Origin: Pararge aegeria
Taxonomy: Eukaryota > Arthropoda > Insecta > Lepidoptera > Nymphalidae
Length of the DNA: 64,000 nt
Direction: 5' to 3'
Assembly (NCBI RefSeq): GCF_905163445.1
Contig: NC_053190.1
Coordinates: 15,688,501 to 15,752,500 of the forward strand
Under the pieces are notes generated by a model. That model was not told the DNA's origin, made no database searches, and saw only the letters and a list, made by a program, of their open reading frames with translations. Within the stretch, counting starts at the first letter, position 1. Each line of letters begins with the position of its first letter. Positions 30,703 through 40,224 of the stretch are shown in pieces. Made by a program: the position numbers and the translations under genes.

Positions 30703-31744
30703 TGTTAGGAAATAGGGAATTACAGCACTTTATCTATGATAAACCCGATGATTATATTAAATATATCAACAAATAATAGTTTGTATACTCATTGATAATG
30801 TATTGAAAATAGAATAATGGACTTTAGTAGACTGTCAAATAAAAGTATAGGATCTATGGCGGGAGACGCGAGTTTGACAAGTTAGATTGGCGGCAAAGAA
30901 AAGTGAGGACGGATTTAAATTAATGAATTGAGAATAGAAGATTAAGTAAAGTATTGTGGATAGAACGTTACAAATTGGGAATAGATGATTTATAATGGAA
31001 ACGACATACTTAACGAAATATTGTTGTGGCAAAACAAGAGTCGTATATACTGGTGATGGTGTTGAGATAAGTTGTTAAAAGTTGTTGGTACTATGTTGGT
31101 ACCTGATGTTGCATCAGATAAGTATATATCATCTTTTGGTTTATTTAGGTATCATATATGGAGCCCTAGCATAACTTTATACCGACAGTTTATGCAGCAG
31201 AGGTTGCTCTATACAAACAACTTGTTCCAAAAGTCCTGATGTTATAAGTGGTAATAGTAGTTATGTTCGACCTGTCTTATATGTCTTGTATCAAAGGGCC
31301 TAGCGTTATTACATATGACAATGTTGTAATTGTGTTTATAAGTTGTTTTAATTGATTGAATAAAAGAGCAACGGTAGAGTTTCTTGCCAGTGGTCTTCTC
31401 TGCCGAAGACAGCATTCCGAACTGGTAGTAGAGTCATTTGAAGGTAACAAGTAATATGAATTATAGAGAAGCCTAATATACAGTATTAGAGTCAGTCTAG
31501 TTGTTTTATTTCACTCCTTGGGAAGTCAGGTTTATAGAGTACAGACCCACAACACTGCTCTAAAGCAGGTTGGTGGGCTTTAATGATGTCTTTTATAAAA
31601 TGAATACTTTAATATGAGAAACTAGGTATTTAGCTTCAATAATACTGTTAATTAATGAAAGATCTAAGTGCCATCCTGAACATTGTGGGTATTGCAGTGA
31701 ATATCTGAATACCTGGGCCTTCCGTTCTTTATATTTTTTTAGCA
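30703..31744 (+). repeat. 5' LTR (1,042 bp)
   Basis: Starts TGTTAGG and ends TTAGCA. Contains AATAAA at 31,359-31,364, then 'gagcaacggtagagtttctt' and 'ccgaactggtagtagagtca', a segment also present in CR1-like LINE 3' UTRs in this window, and a hairpin 'cccacaacactgct ... agcaggttggtggg' at about 31,546-31,575. The 65-codon minus-strand ORF (30,835-31,032) recurs in the 3' LTR only because the LTRs are duplicates. The bases after the LTR ('ccagaagtgggatcc') are where a primer binding site is expected; I cannot assign a tRNA. Confidence 0.85.
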
Positions 31745-33804
31745 CCAGAAGTGGGATCCTATTCATGTCCAATTTATGCCTTTCTCTAATGCAGATTTAC
31801 TTTTTTTAGAACCATCCCGTCAAATGTGGACATAGTAAAGAGTTTGATGTTTTAAATGATGCCTCAACTTTTTGCTGCTATGTGCTGAAACATAAACACT
31901 CTGGAGACAAAGCACCATGCTTGTTGAAATTCTATATAAGGATATGTGGTCCGGAGAACCAATTGATGTGATATTTTTATTTTTATTTTTGTTGTTTCTA
32001 CTTTGCAAAGATAGTACTTATTATTTGAAACTGGTATGGCCTAGTGGCTCTTTTTTACTTGGAGTCAAAAATAGATTTGATTTATATTTGTTTTGTTTGT
32101 TATAAACCAACTAGTCAAGTTAGCCAAACAGAATGTGTGATAAGTTTGATTAATTTGAATTATCAAGTTTTATTTAATTAATCAGGTTAGCCAAATGGAA
32201 TTTGTGCTAAGTTTTATTTTATTAGACTGTCCAGGTTAAAATAATTTAACTGGTCAGGTTAGCCGAACGGAATGTGTAATAGATTTTTCTTTTGATTCTT
32301 ATTTATTACATACAAGATTTCAAGTTTATATTGAGCAACTAGTCAGGTTAGCCGAGCTGTTAACTTTTATTTAGGAACTTTTCTATGTACTTCGAGAACG
32401 AAGTACTTGTCAGGAAAGCCGAGATAGGAGGGATTATGTAAATTATTCAGAACATATAAAAGAATACACATAAAACAAAACAAAAAAAAAAAATTTTTGT
32501 TGGTAGAATAGAATAGAATATGATTATGTATCAGAACAATATATATAGGGAAAATTACTACTGAATAGCTAAATGAAATAGTTTAGTGTCTATGTTGGAT
32601 TGTGCGAAGAAAATAATTGGGAGTCAGCTTAAATGTTATGGGTTAGGTTAGTAATCTTTCAGTATGATGGTTAGAGAAGTTCTTAAAATTATCTAAGAAT
32701 AAATACAAATATAAACTAAATTAATGTTGCTGCTGCAAAGGAAAATATATTAGTTGCATTATAAATAATTATATTATACTTAGGTCTACAGTTGTTTAAA
32801 TTTTCAATTTCTATTTGAAATTTTAATAGTCCTTGTATGATAAATGATTCTGTTAAACAGGTGGTTTAATTGATGTTTAGATTGAAATAAAACATTGAAT
32901 AGAAATAACAATTGAACAAACATTGAATATACCTTGGCTTTTAAGATGAGATGATAAAAAAAAAAAAGGTGTAAACTAATAGAAATAATTCCATCTTAGC
33001 GTTTTTATATTAATTTATTTATATTTATCTTATATATTACTTGACTTGGACAGTGGAAAAAATATGAATATCACCAGTGGGTGATGATGTTATTGATATC
33101 ACTTGAGAGTGATGATGTTGTTGATATCACCAGTGGGTGATGATGTTATTGATATCACTTGAGAGTGATGATGTTGTTGATATCACCAGTGGGTGTTGGT
33201 GTTTTGGTATATATTGGTTTGACTATTAGACTGTACCGATTGCATCTGTGACTAAATGAGACTAACAATGTCAATGACAGAATTGATGGGAAATACAATT
33301 ACCTGTGTGGATATTTTGATAAAGTTGGACTGGAGGCAAAAGGATAAATTTTTTTGAGATTTATATTGAGATGGAAATATTTGGATTGTGATTGTACATG
33401 TTAAAATGTACAAGATAAATGAAAATGAGTATTTTTGATTTACATTGTTGAAAATTAATCATTTTACTTTATTAGAAGTATTATATTGTTGTAATATGTT
33501 AAATGGTGTGGAATTTTAATGAAAATGTTTTTGGTCTCTTTCACTTTAATTATACAATGTTATGATTATGCCTATCTTTGGATAAAATATTGTTTACAGT
33601 TTATTGATAAAAGTGTATACAGAATGTAACTGATTTGATGATTTTTTATGCTTATATACCATTTGAACTAATGTTATAGAGGTGTACATAAGATGATGTA
33701 CTTATAAGGATGTTCTTTGAACCTAAAGACTTATGATACAATACATATACCTAAAAAGAATAACCCTATGTACTTCGAGAACGAAGTACTTGTCAGAATG
33801 GCCG
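31745..33804 (+). other. non-coding internal region of the LTR element
   Basis: AT-rich, no ORF above about 62 codons. It holds a series of 'gtcaggttagccgaacgg'-type motifs (32,113; 32,182; 32,253; 32,342; 32,409), a 28-bp hairpin array (33,067-33,204), and two identical 31-bp blocks (32,383-32,413 and 33,766-33,796), the second ending 8 bp before the 3' LTR. In place of a classical polypurine tract, the junction reads 'cttgtcagaatggccg' then TGTTAGG; 'gataggaggga' at about 32,424 is the nearest purine run. Confidence 0.7.
33067..33204 (+). repeat. 28-bp tandem hairpin array, 5 units
   Basis: Five consecutive units of 28 bp alternate between two types. Type 1 reads ATCACC-agtg-GGTGAT and type 2 reads ATCACT-tgag-AGTGAT; the first unit and the shortened fifth unit are type 1. 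Each can form a 4-6 bp stem with a 4-base loop in DNA or RNA. In type 2 the innermost pair is changed on both sides (C-G to T-A) so the stem is kept. The 56-bp pair of units is the higher-order period. Confidence 0.85.
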
Positions 33805-35025
33805 TGTTAGGAAATAGGGAATTACAGCACTTTATCTATGATAAACCCGATGATTATATTAAATATATCAACAAATAATAGTTTGTATACTCATTGATAA
33901 TGTATTGAAAATAGAATAATGGACTTTAGTAGACTGTCAAATAAAAGTATAGGATCTATGGCGGGAGACGCGAGTTTGACAAGTTAGATTGGCGGCAAAG
34001 AAAAGTGAGGACGGATTTAAATTAATGAATTGAGAATAGAAGATTAAGTAAAGTATTGTGGATAGAACGTTACAAATTGGGAATAGATGATTTATAATGG
34101 AAACGACATACTTAACGAAATATTGTTGTGGCAAAACAAGAGTCGTATATACTGGTGATGGTGTTGAGATAAGTTGTTAAAAGTTGTTGGTACTATGTTG
34201 GTACCTGATGTTGCATCAGATAAGTATATATCATCTTTTGGTTTATTTAGGTATCATATATGGAGCCCTAGCATAACTTTATACCGACAGTTTATGCAGC
34301 AGAGGTTGCTCTATACAAACAACTTGTTCCAAAAGTCCTGATGTTATAAGTGGTAATAGTAGTTATGTTCGACCTGTCTTATATGTCTTGTATCAAAGGG
34401 CCTAGCGTTATTACATATGACAATGTTGTAATTGTGTTTATAAGTTGTTTTAATTGATTGAATAAAAGAGCAACGGTAGAGTTTCTTGCCAGTGGTCTTC
34501 TCTGCCGAAGACAGCATTCCGAACTGGTAGTAGAGTCATTTGAAGGTAACAAGTAATATGAATTATAGAGAAGCCTAATATACAGTATTAGAGTCAGTCT
34601 AGTTGTTTTATTTCACTCCTTGGGAAGTCAGGTTTATAGAGTACAGACCCACAACACTGCTCTAAAGCAGGTTGGTGGGCTTTAATGATGTCTTTTATAA
34701 AATGAATACTTTAATATGAGAAACTAGGTATTTAGCTTCAATAATACTGTTAATTAATACTGCTCTCTCTCATCTTGTCCTAATCCAAAGGTTGCCTGGC
34801 AGAGATCGCTACTTAGCGATAAGGCCGCCTTTTGTATTCTACTTCTGTCTTTGTATTTCTTTTGTTTTTTTTTATTTTCCTAACTTCATTGTGGTGTACA
34901 AATAAAGAGTTAAATAATAATAATAATAATAATTAATGAAAGATCTAAGTGCCATCCTGAACATTGTGGGTATTGCAGTGAATATCTGAATACCTGGGCC
35001 TTCCGTTCTTTATATTTTTTTAGCA
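33805..35025 (+). repeat. 3' LTR, interrupted by a LINE end
   Basis: Same sequence as the 5' LTR in everything I compared, offset by 3,102 bp up to 34,758 and by 3,281 bp afterwards. The added 179 bp is the LINE fragment at 34,759-34,937. Lack of other differences indicates a young insertion. Confidence 0.85.
34759..34937 (+). mobile_element. LINE 3' end inserted in 3' LTR
   Basis: 'ctaatccaaaggttgcctgg', 'agatcgctacttagcgataa', 'ggccgccttttgtattctac', 'gtacaaataaagagttaaat', then (aat)n. Up to 8 bp of target ('taattaat') flank it, partly blurred by the tail. Same LINE group as 23.2-24.03 kb. Because it lies inside a young LTR, this LINE group was active after the LTR element inserted. Confidence 0.85.
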
Positions 35026-35029
35026 CGCG

Positions 35030-35295
35030 CATCACGCAAAAACTACTGAATGTATTAGAGTTGAATTTAGTTGATTTATAGCTGATTCTTCGTATGTTAA
35101 TAAAATATACTCGTAACCCGTAAAACGTTAGGGTTCTTTAGGGATAGACCATCAAAGTTCTTGTCGATTTTACTCCATAACTCCGCCATTCATTAACAGA
35201 TTTTAATTATTTTTCTTTCACTGGGAATGTTTTATTATTAGTTTGATCATGCCCACATTTTGTAAAGATCTGGTCAATAAAAATAATAAATAAAA
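35030..35295 (+). mobile_element. Helitron-like repeat, right part
   Basis: 'catcacgcaaaaactactga', 'agggatagaccatcaaagtt', 'tttactccataactccgcca', 'ttttgtaaagatctggtcaa' and an A-rich end. Its left part lies upstream of the LTR element, which therefore inserted into this older repeat. Confidence 0.45.
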
Positions 35296-35299
35296 TAAA

Positions 35300-35540
35300 A
35301 ATAAAAATAGTTTATTACGGTAAGAAATAAAGTGGTATCAATATATCGCTGAAGCATTCTTTTAAGAGTAGTGTTACTACCCCTGTCTCAATATTGTTGG
35401 AGTTAAAGGACCAACCCAGCGATCGGAAAGCCAACCCCTCCTCCTAACCCCTAAACCTAAAAAGTACATCCTAACATGCCAGTTGGATAAGGGCGTGACT
35501 GCTAAGCATCTGAAAATAAAGTTGCTTACTTAAGACAAGA
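35300..35540 (-). mobile_element. possible LINE-like fragment
   Basis: 'aaaatagtttattacggtaa' at the left looks like a reverse-complement tail. The GC-richer 'ccaacccctcctcctaaccc' region at 35,430-35,460 is unusual locally. No match elsewhere in the window. Confidence 0.3.
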
Positions 35541-35546
35541 TCGCTT

Positions 35547-35822
35547 GCCTAGCGCGCTTGGCTTACATTCGATGCTTCTTGCTTCTTTGCTTTCTGAGTC
35601 AAAGGCCGTGGGTTCGAATCCCACAGCTGGAAAATGTTGGTTTGATGATCATGAATATTTTTCAGTGTCTGGGTGTTTATATGTACATTCTAAGTATTTA
35701 TGTTTATTATTCTCTATTTAAAAATATTCATCAGTCATCTTAGTGCCCATAACACTAGCTACGCTTACATTGGGGCTAGATGGCGATGTGTGTATTGTCG
35801 TAGTATATTTATTTATTCTACT
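35547..35822 (+). mobile_element. SINE family C, full-length with altered head
   Basis: 'tgctttctgagtcaaaggcc', B box 'gggttcgaatcccacagctg', 'ttttcagtgtctgggtgttt', 'aatattcatcagtcatctta', 'ggggctagatggcgatgtgt', 'tcgtagtatatttatttatt'. The A-box side reads 'tagcgcgcttggcttacatt', diverged from the family head. Confidence 0.85.
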
Positions 35823-35824
35823 AC

Positions 35825-37170
35825 CATTGTCAATGTTTATGTGATTGAAGCTCCGATACGTATTTTATGACCACATACTTTAGTTGATTAGAAAGTTGCA
35901 TCACTAATGCTTACTGTTTACACTAAATCTTTGTTCTCGCGGTAATCTATATTGAGGAAATTGTTAGTCTTTAACTTCCGTTTTTCATCCTATTCAATCT
36001 ATCTGTTATCTGTTGATAAATTGCTTGGATAGATGGAATATTGGAAATGGACATACGTAGCACTACGCTGCAATCCCTATCTGACGCGGCTGAGACTGCA
36101 GGGCACAGCTAGTATGCAATAAGTTTCGATAAATTATGCAAAATAAATCTATCTACGAGTATACATACATGTTAAAATGTATCGGCTTTTGCTTTGGTTT
36201 CCAAAAAAAAATATTTGGCAGGTATTTCTGACGTTTCACATATTCTCGCTGTTTATAAATTTTCATCCACACACCCCATCGCCGACCATGTTTCACGCTC
36301 GCCGGAGCGGACTTTAAAACATTTTTCCAACGGGTTAAATAAAAATTACCATACAACCTATATTTTGTTTTATTTGAAGCCTTCAAATTGCTTGCCAATG
36401 CAAATATTGATATACTTATTTTCAAGTTATTTAGAATATAAAGAAAGAAAACACATTTATTTGCTCTGCAACTAAGAACACAAGTTAAAAAAAGTATTAA
36501 AAAATTTGATACATAAAAAATTTAAGAAATTAAACGTTACAACTTGACCTACCAATTGTATCCATATGCCTCAGAAACAAAATGGTTGCAATCCAGCATA
36601 GTGCTGCAAATATTTAAATAAAAACCTGAGCGCTGTTAATCTTCCGAAGCCAAAAGCGTACAGTTAAGTTACGCAATTTACGTACTTAGCAGTTAACTTT
36701 TTTTAACTATCTCCTAGTCTGTACCAATCTTGCATGTTTGCTATCTCAATTCAAAGTTTTATCAAAATCGGTTTTTCTGGTAACCGTACATAGATACATA
36801 GACGTCTGGTGTCTATCTCCGGGATACAGATCGGTGCTAAGGTTGAGCCGAACGTAGGTAACAAACGAATAAATAAATAAACCAACAAACAGGCAGACCT
36901 TCGCATTCATAATCGGTATTATATTGTACACTATAGTCGTAGTATTTTCCAAATGTTATGATGTTGCATAAGAATGACAGAAGAACAATGGACATTTCAG
37001 ACAGAAAGGAAAAATGCCATTGCTTCATTGAAAAATTTGACAGTATTACCATGGCCTTATGAGTAAAAATGTTATTATATTGACAGTAACTGCTCGTGTA
37101 TTCGAATTCAAAAAAGCGCTTTCAAACAAGCGGCTCAAAAAAAAACTAAATCTTCATGTTTTTTTTAGTA
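35825..37170. other. mostly unique; one Helitron-like tail fragment
   Basis: 'ctcaattcaaagttttatca', 'aaatcggtttttctggtaac' at 36,745-36,785 resembles 3' ends of Helitron-like repeats. Overlapping ORFs on both strands at 36,153-36,475 (90 and 93 codons) are antisense to one another and neither has a recognised motif. The rest shows nothing. Confidence 0.4.
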
Positions 37171-37174
37171 AATA

Positions 37175-37547
37175 AAGTGGACCCCCGGTAGTCCGACAAA
37201 CATTTTGCAGGGCAGTGTCGAACTATCGAATTCGTCGGATTATAGAGTACTGCCTAAGACCCCCTATAGTCCGGATTTTTTACAAAAGAGTACCTTGTAA
37301 TCCGACAAATTACAGATCCAATGATAAGATTCTTTATACATACATATTATATATACATATGTACATATATGTACTCTGAAATACTAATTATACTTCATTA
37401 TGTATGTCAAATAATAATCAAAAACTATGAATCAATTATGAAGTTTAAGAAGCATGCAAATATTCATCAATTTTTTTTTGTTTAACAGTTTAACGGATTA
37501 CAGGGGTCGCCGGATTAGACAGGGGCCGGACTACCGGGGGTCCACTG
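37175..37547. mobile_element. pogo/Tigger-like MITE, 373 bp
   Basis: Terminal inverted repeats: the left end reads 'aagtggacccccggtagtcc' and the right end is the complement of 'cagtggacccccggtagtcc', one mismatch at the outermost base. TA dinucleotides flank both ends (37,173-37,174 and 37,548-37,549). 'tagtccgaca'-type motifs repeat inside each end. TIRs of this form and TA duplications fit pogo/Tigger elements of the Tc1/mariner superfamily. The centre is AT-rich with an 'acatatgtacatatatgt' run and has no transposase. Confidence 0.85.
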
Positions 37548-37549
37548 TA

Positions 37550-38062
37550 TTAAAAATGTGTTTACGAAAAACAATAGAATTATACAAACGATACCTACTA
37601 AGGAAGGTTAAACCATTTGGCGGTAATTATTGATTGCATCCCGAAATTGAATTTTGCAATCGCTTCGAAATCCGTCTGCGAGAAAGCGTCTGATAGATAG
37701 AGAATTAAATATAATTTACATTGTCTATGAAGTAATTACGTAACACACTTAGTTAACAACTAAACTGCGCTCCGATCTTACGTAGCTTCATATCTCAACG
37801 TTTCATGCCTTAGTCTAGAACTCAATTACCAAATGCATTTTGACTTTAGTAGTGTGATATAAGTGTTGATGCGGTTTTCTGTACCGTGAATTGTGACTTC
37901 AGGGCCTACACAATAACCATTTCCCCCAAACTGTTAAGACTGGATATTGTGCCCTACGGCTTAGCCCGCGTTAATTACGGGACGCATCGTACGTAGTCTG
38001 CACCTCAATAAATCCAAACCAAACGTAATGTTTCATTCAATCGAATTCGAATATTAAAAAAA
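37550..38062. other. no recognised feature
   Basis: Unique sequence; no repeat partner or long ORF. Confidence 0.5.
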
Positions 38063-38064
38063 AC

Positions 38065-38330
38065 GGCTGTGGTGTAAATTCCTTAATGACAAGGTAGATT
38101 GGAAGCAGCCAGCCTCGCGCTCATCTCCTGCGAGATAGAAAAATGATTGTAAATGTTGATGTTGGAAAAGGGCAACTACTGAGTTTCTTGCCGGCTCTTC
38201 TCGGTAGAATCTGCTTTCCGAACCGAAGGTAGACTCACTACAAACAGACATACTTGAAGTTTCAAAAGTGCTTATAAAGTAGGGCTACTTAAATTAAATG
38301 AATTTGAATTTAAAATTAATAATATATCTG
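38065..38330 (+). mobile_element. CR1-like LINE 3' end ((gaatttt)n subfamily)
   Basis: 'ttccttaatgacaaggtaga' (ORF end, ..FLNDKV..), 'cctgcgagatagaaaaatga', 'gatgttggaaaagggcaact', 'gagtttcttgccggctcttc', 'cggtagaatctgctttccga', tail 'aaatgaatttgaatttaaaa'. Parallel to 61,445-61,810. Confidence 0.75.
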
Positions 38331-38604
38331 TTCTTGCTCTTGGAGCTTTAATCACATACAATTTGAAAACTTCAATCACGTAAACATTGCTAATCGCAAA
38401 TGCACGTCCCGAGAACTTACTGAGTTACAGTTATATTATAAGTTTATATAACTAGTTCTTTGGAGTTTTCTTATCTGATAGAAAGCGATGCAAAACGCGG
38501 TTTCCTTTAAAGCATTTGCATGGATTTGTTTTCACATGACATTCCTCAAATAGTGATTCAAAATGATCGATCGAATTCGTGGTCTCAAGTGACATATATC
38601 ATTA

Positions 38605-39060
38605 TACGGACTCTAAAATTCAAAATTCAAAATTCAAAATTCATTTATTTCAAGTAGGCCTAATATAAGCACTTTTGAAACGTCAAGTCTGTCTGTTTGT
38701 AGAGATTCTACCACCGTTTCGGAAGGCAGATTCTACCAAGAAGAAGCCGGCAAGAAACTCAGCAGTTGCTCTTTTCCAACATCAACAATTTACATTTTGC
38801 ATTTTAACATTCATTTTTCTATCTTGTGAGAGCTGAAAGCGGAGCCGGATGCTTCCAAGCAACCTTGTCATTAAAAAAATCATCAATTGTATAGTAACCT
38901 CGCTGTAATAAATGTGTTTTAACAAATTCTTTAAACTTGTGCATTGGCAGGTCCAAAATCACCTTAGGAATCATATTATAAAAGCGTATACTCAATCCCA
39001 CAAATGATCCCTGTACCTTACGCAGACGATATGTAGATGACACTAATTTATGACCATTTC
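38605..39060 (-). pseudogene. CR1-like LINE 3' end with ORF terminus, minus strand
   Basis: The tail (aaaattc)n at 38,612-38,642 marks the 3' end. The minus-strand frame 39,043-38,819 encodes 74 residues including IRFYNMIPKVILDLPMHKF, then KTHLLQRGYYTIDDFFNDK, the conserved C-terminus of CR1-group ORF2, with an intact stop. The 3' UTR carries the same 'gagtttcttgccggcttctt' segment found in the LTRs of the 30.7-kb element. 5'-truncated near 39,060. Confidence 0.8.
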
Positions 39061-39094
39061 TTGTAAGTCGTCTAATTTGATAGTAGTAGAGTTT

Positions 39095-39345
39095 TTCGAA
39101 AAGAGCTCGTCGAGGGAAGTGCTACTGCCATGTCCATTCCTGCCGCTAAGCAGTATTGTTGTGTTCCAGTCTGAAGGACGTGGTTACCGGTGTAATAACC
39201 GAAACATGAGGCTCAATACCTACGCTTCAAGTTGCACAGGACTGCAGTTTTTAGGACGTGTTCCTTGCATGCCCTGCGAAGTATTTCTCTATACGTAGGC
39301 AATTGTTTTCGACTAACTTGGTAAGCCATCTTGATCCGCCATTTA
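39095..39345 (+). mobile_element. J repeat
   Basis: 'aaagagctcgtcgagggaag', 'ttcctgccgctaagcagtat', 'gttccagtctgaaggacgtg', 'ttaggacgtgttccttgcat', 'gccctgcgaagtatttctct'. Diverged at its 3' end. Confidence 0.65.
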
Positions 39346-39544
39346 TATTATAAGAAACCGCGCCAGTAACATTATATCTCGCAATTTTAATCCAATACTA
39401 CCAATTAATGTATTTTGTGAACAATATCGAATACATTTCATTCGCGATGGTATTATGAATAGTTTAAAACTAAAAATGATATGTTAAAATGAAGATATAT
39501 ATATCTTAGGCTCAGTACACGAAAGCTAATCCGACCCGTTTGTA

Positions 39545-39710
39545 AGGATGTACACAACCGCCGTGCGTGTCGCCGTAGCGAAAAGTTGAGTCCCGCGTTA
39601 TTAAACCACTTAAGACCGGTTTATGCTGGCTTTATTATATTAGCGCGTCGACGCTTCGCTCGTGAATTTAGTGGTTTAATTAGAAGAAGTGAGGGGCATA
39701 CCTTGAGAAG
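39545..39710 (-). repeat. H repeat, inverted unit
   Basis: On the plus strand: 'gccgtagcgaaaagttgagt', 'ttattaaaccacttaagacc', 'ggtttatgctggctttatta', 'gcgtcgacgcttcgctcgtg', 'gaatttagtggtttaattag'. This is the reverse complement of the H core at 15.66-15.75 and 17.27-17.33 kb, plus a 'gtagcgaaaagttgag' segment corresponding to 'aactttttgccgcggtaaa'. Confidence 0.55.
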
Positions 39711-39761
39711 ATTTTAGGTTCAAGATTTGGATTTGTCTCACTAATCTTTGTGCATAATAGT

Positions 39762-39842
39762 TTCTTGTGACAGAGCTCGTCCGGAGTACTACCACCGTGT
39801 TTATTTCTACGATGAAGCAGCATTGTTGCAATGAGTATTGAG
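39762..39842 (+). mobile_element. J repeat 5' fragment
   Basis: 'cttgtgacagagctcgtccg' then 'gatgaagcagcattgttgca' gives the J 5' end, cut off where a CR1-like LINE end begins. Confidence 0.55.
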
Positions 39843-40095
39843 ATGTATCTTAAAAAGTTCAAAGTTTTTATTACACGTAAGCTTATAGGAAAGTCCTATT
39901 ATATAGTAATAAGGTTTAATAATTAAATAAGAATTAAGTAACCGATAAAAGAGCTTGCGTGTGAATTATGGCTCTAACCAGGTTGATTGTTTTAATGAAA
40001 AAGTTTGTTGTAGGCTTCTATTTTGACTACACCGCGTTTGGTGCCCTCGTAGCTTTTGTTTTAAGTTTACGAATAATACTTTTGATATCCATGTG
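39843..40095 (+). mobile_element. CR1-like LINE 3' end (ttgact-tail subfamily)
   Basis: 'gtatcttaaaaagttcaaag', 'cgtaagcttataggaaagtc', 'gctctaaccaggttgattgt', 'gtttggtgccctcgtagctt'. A short duplication, 'taagg-tttaataattaaata', lies at 39,910-39,935. The terminal tail is lost where SINE C (minus) starts. Confidence 0.65.
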
Positions 40096-40222
40096 AACAC
40101 CCAGACACTAAAAAACATTCATGTTCATCACACAAACATTTTCCAGTTGAGGGAATCGAGCCCACGGCTTTGGACTCAGAAAGCAGGGTTGCTGCCCACT
40201 GCGCCAATCGGCCGTCGAAACG
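40095..40222 (-). mobile_element. SINE family C, head half, minus strand
   Basis: On the minus strand: 'cgacggccgattggcgcagt', 'gggcagcaaccctgctttct', 'gggctcgattccctcaactg', 'gtgtgatgaacatgaatgtt', 'tagtgtctgggtgtt'. The 3' half is absent. Confidence 0.8.
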
Positions 40223-40224
40223 TA

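Larger units (their letters stand above)
30703..35025 (+). mobile_element. complete non-coding LTR retroelement (LARD-like)
   Basis: Two direct repeats, 30703-31744 and 33805-35025, begin TGTTAGG and end AGCA, and flank a 2,060-bp centre. The bases CGCG lie immediately outside both ends (30699-30702 and 35026-35029), a 4-bp target duplication. The LTRs read the same throughout except for a 179-bp insertion in the 3' copy (1,221 minus 1,042 equals 179). No gag, protease, reverse transcriptase or integrase frame is visible, so it must have been mobilised in trans. LTRs over 1 kb around a non-coding centre fit the LARD class. The 4-bp duplication is more usual for Ty3/gypsy-type integrases than copia. 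Orientation is inferred from the AATAAA position in the LTR and from the junction motif; it is not certain. Confidence 0.85.

Noticed and set aside
30835..31032. 65-codon minus-strand ORF present identically at 33937-34134
   Set aside because: The identity follows from LTR duplication. The frame lies within the LTR, antisense, with no recognised motif.
33067..33204. Short regular repeats considered as a CRISPR array
   Set aside because: Units are contiguous with no unique spacers, the context is eukaryotic, and they lie inside an LTR element.
30703..35025. Segmental duplication instead of an LTR element
   Set aside because: TG/CA ends, a 4-bp duplication exactly at the outer borders and non-matching inner borders fit retrotransposition better.
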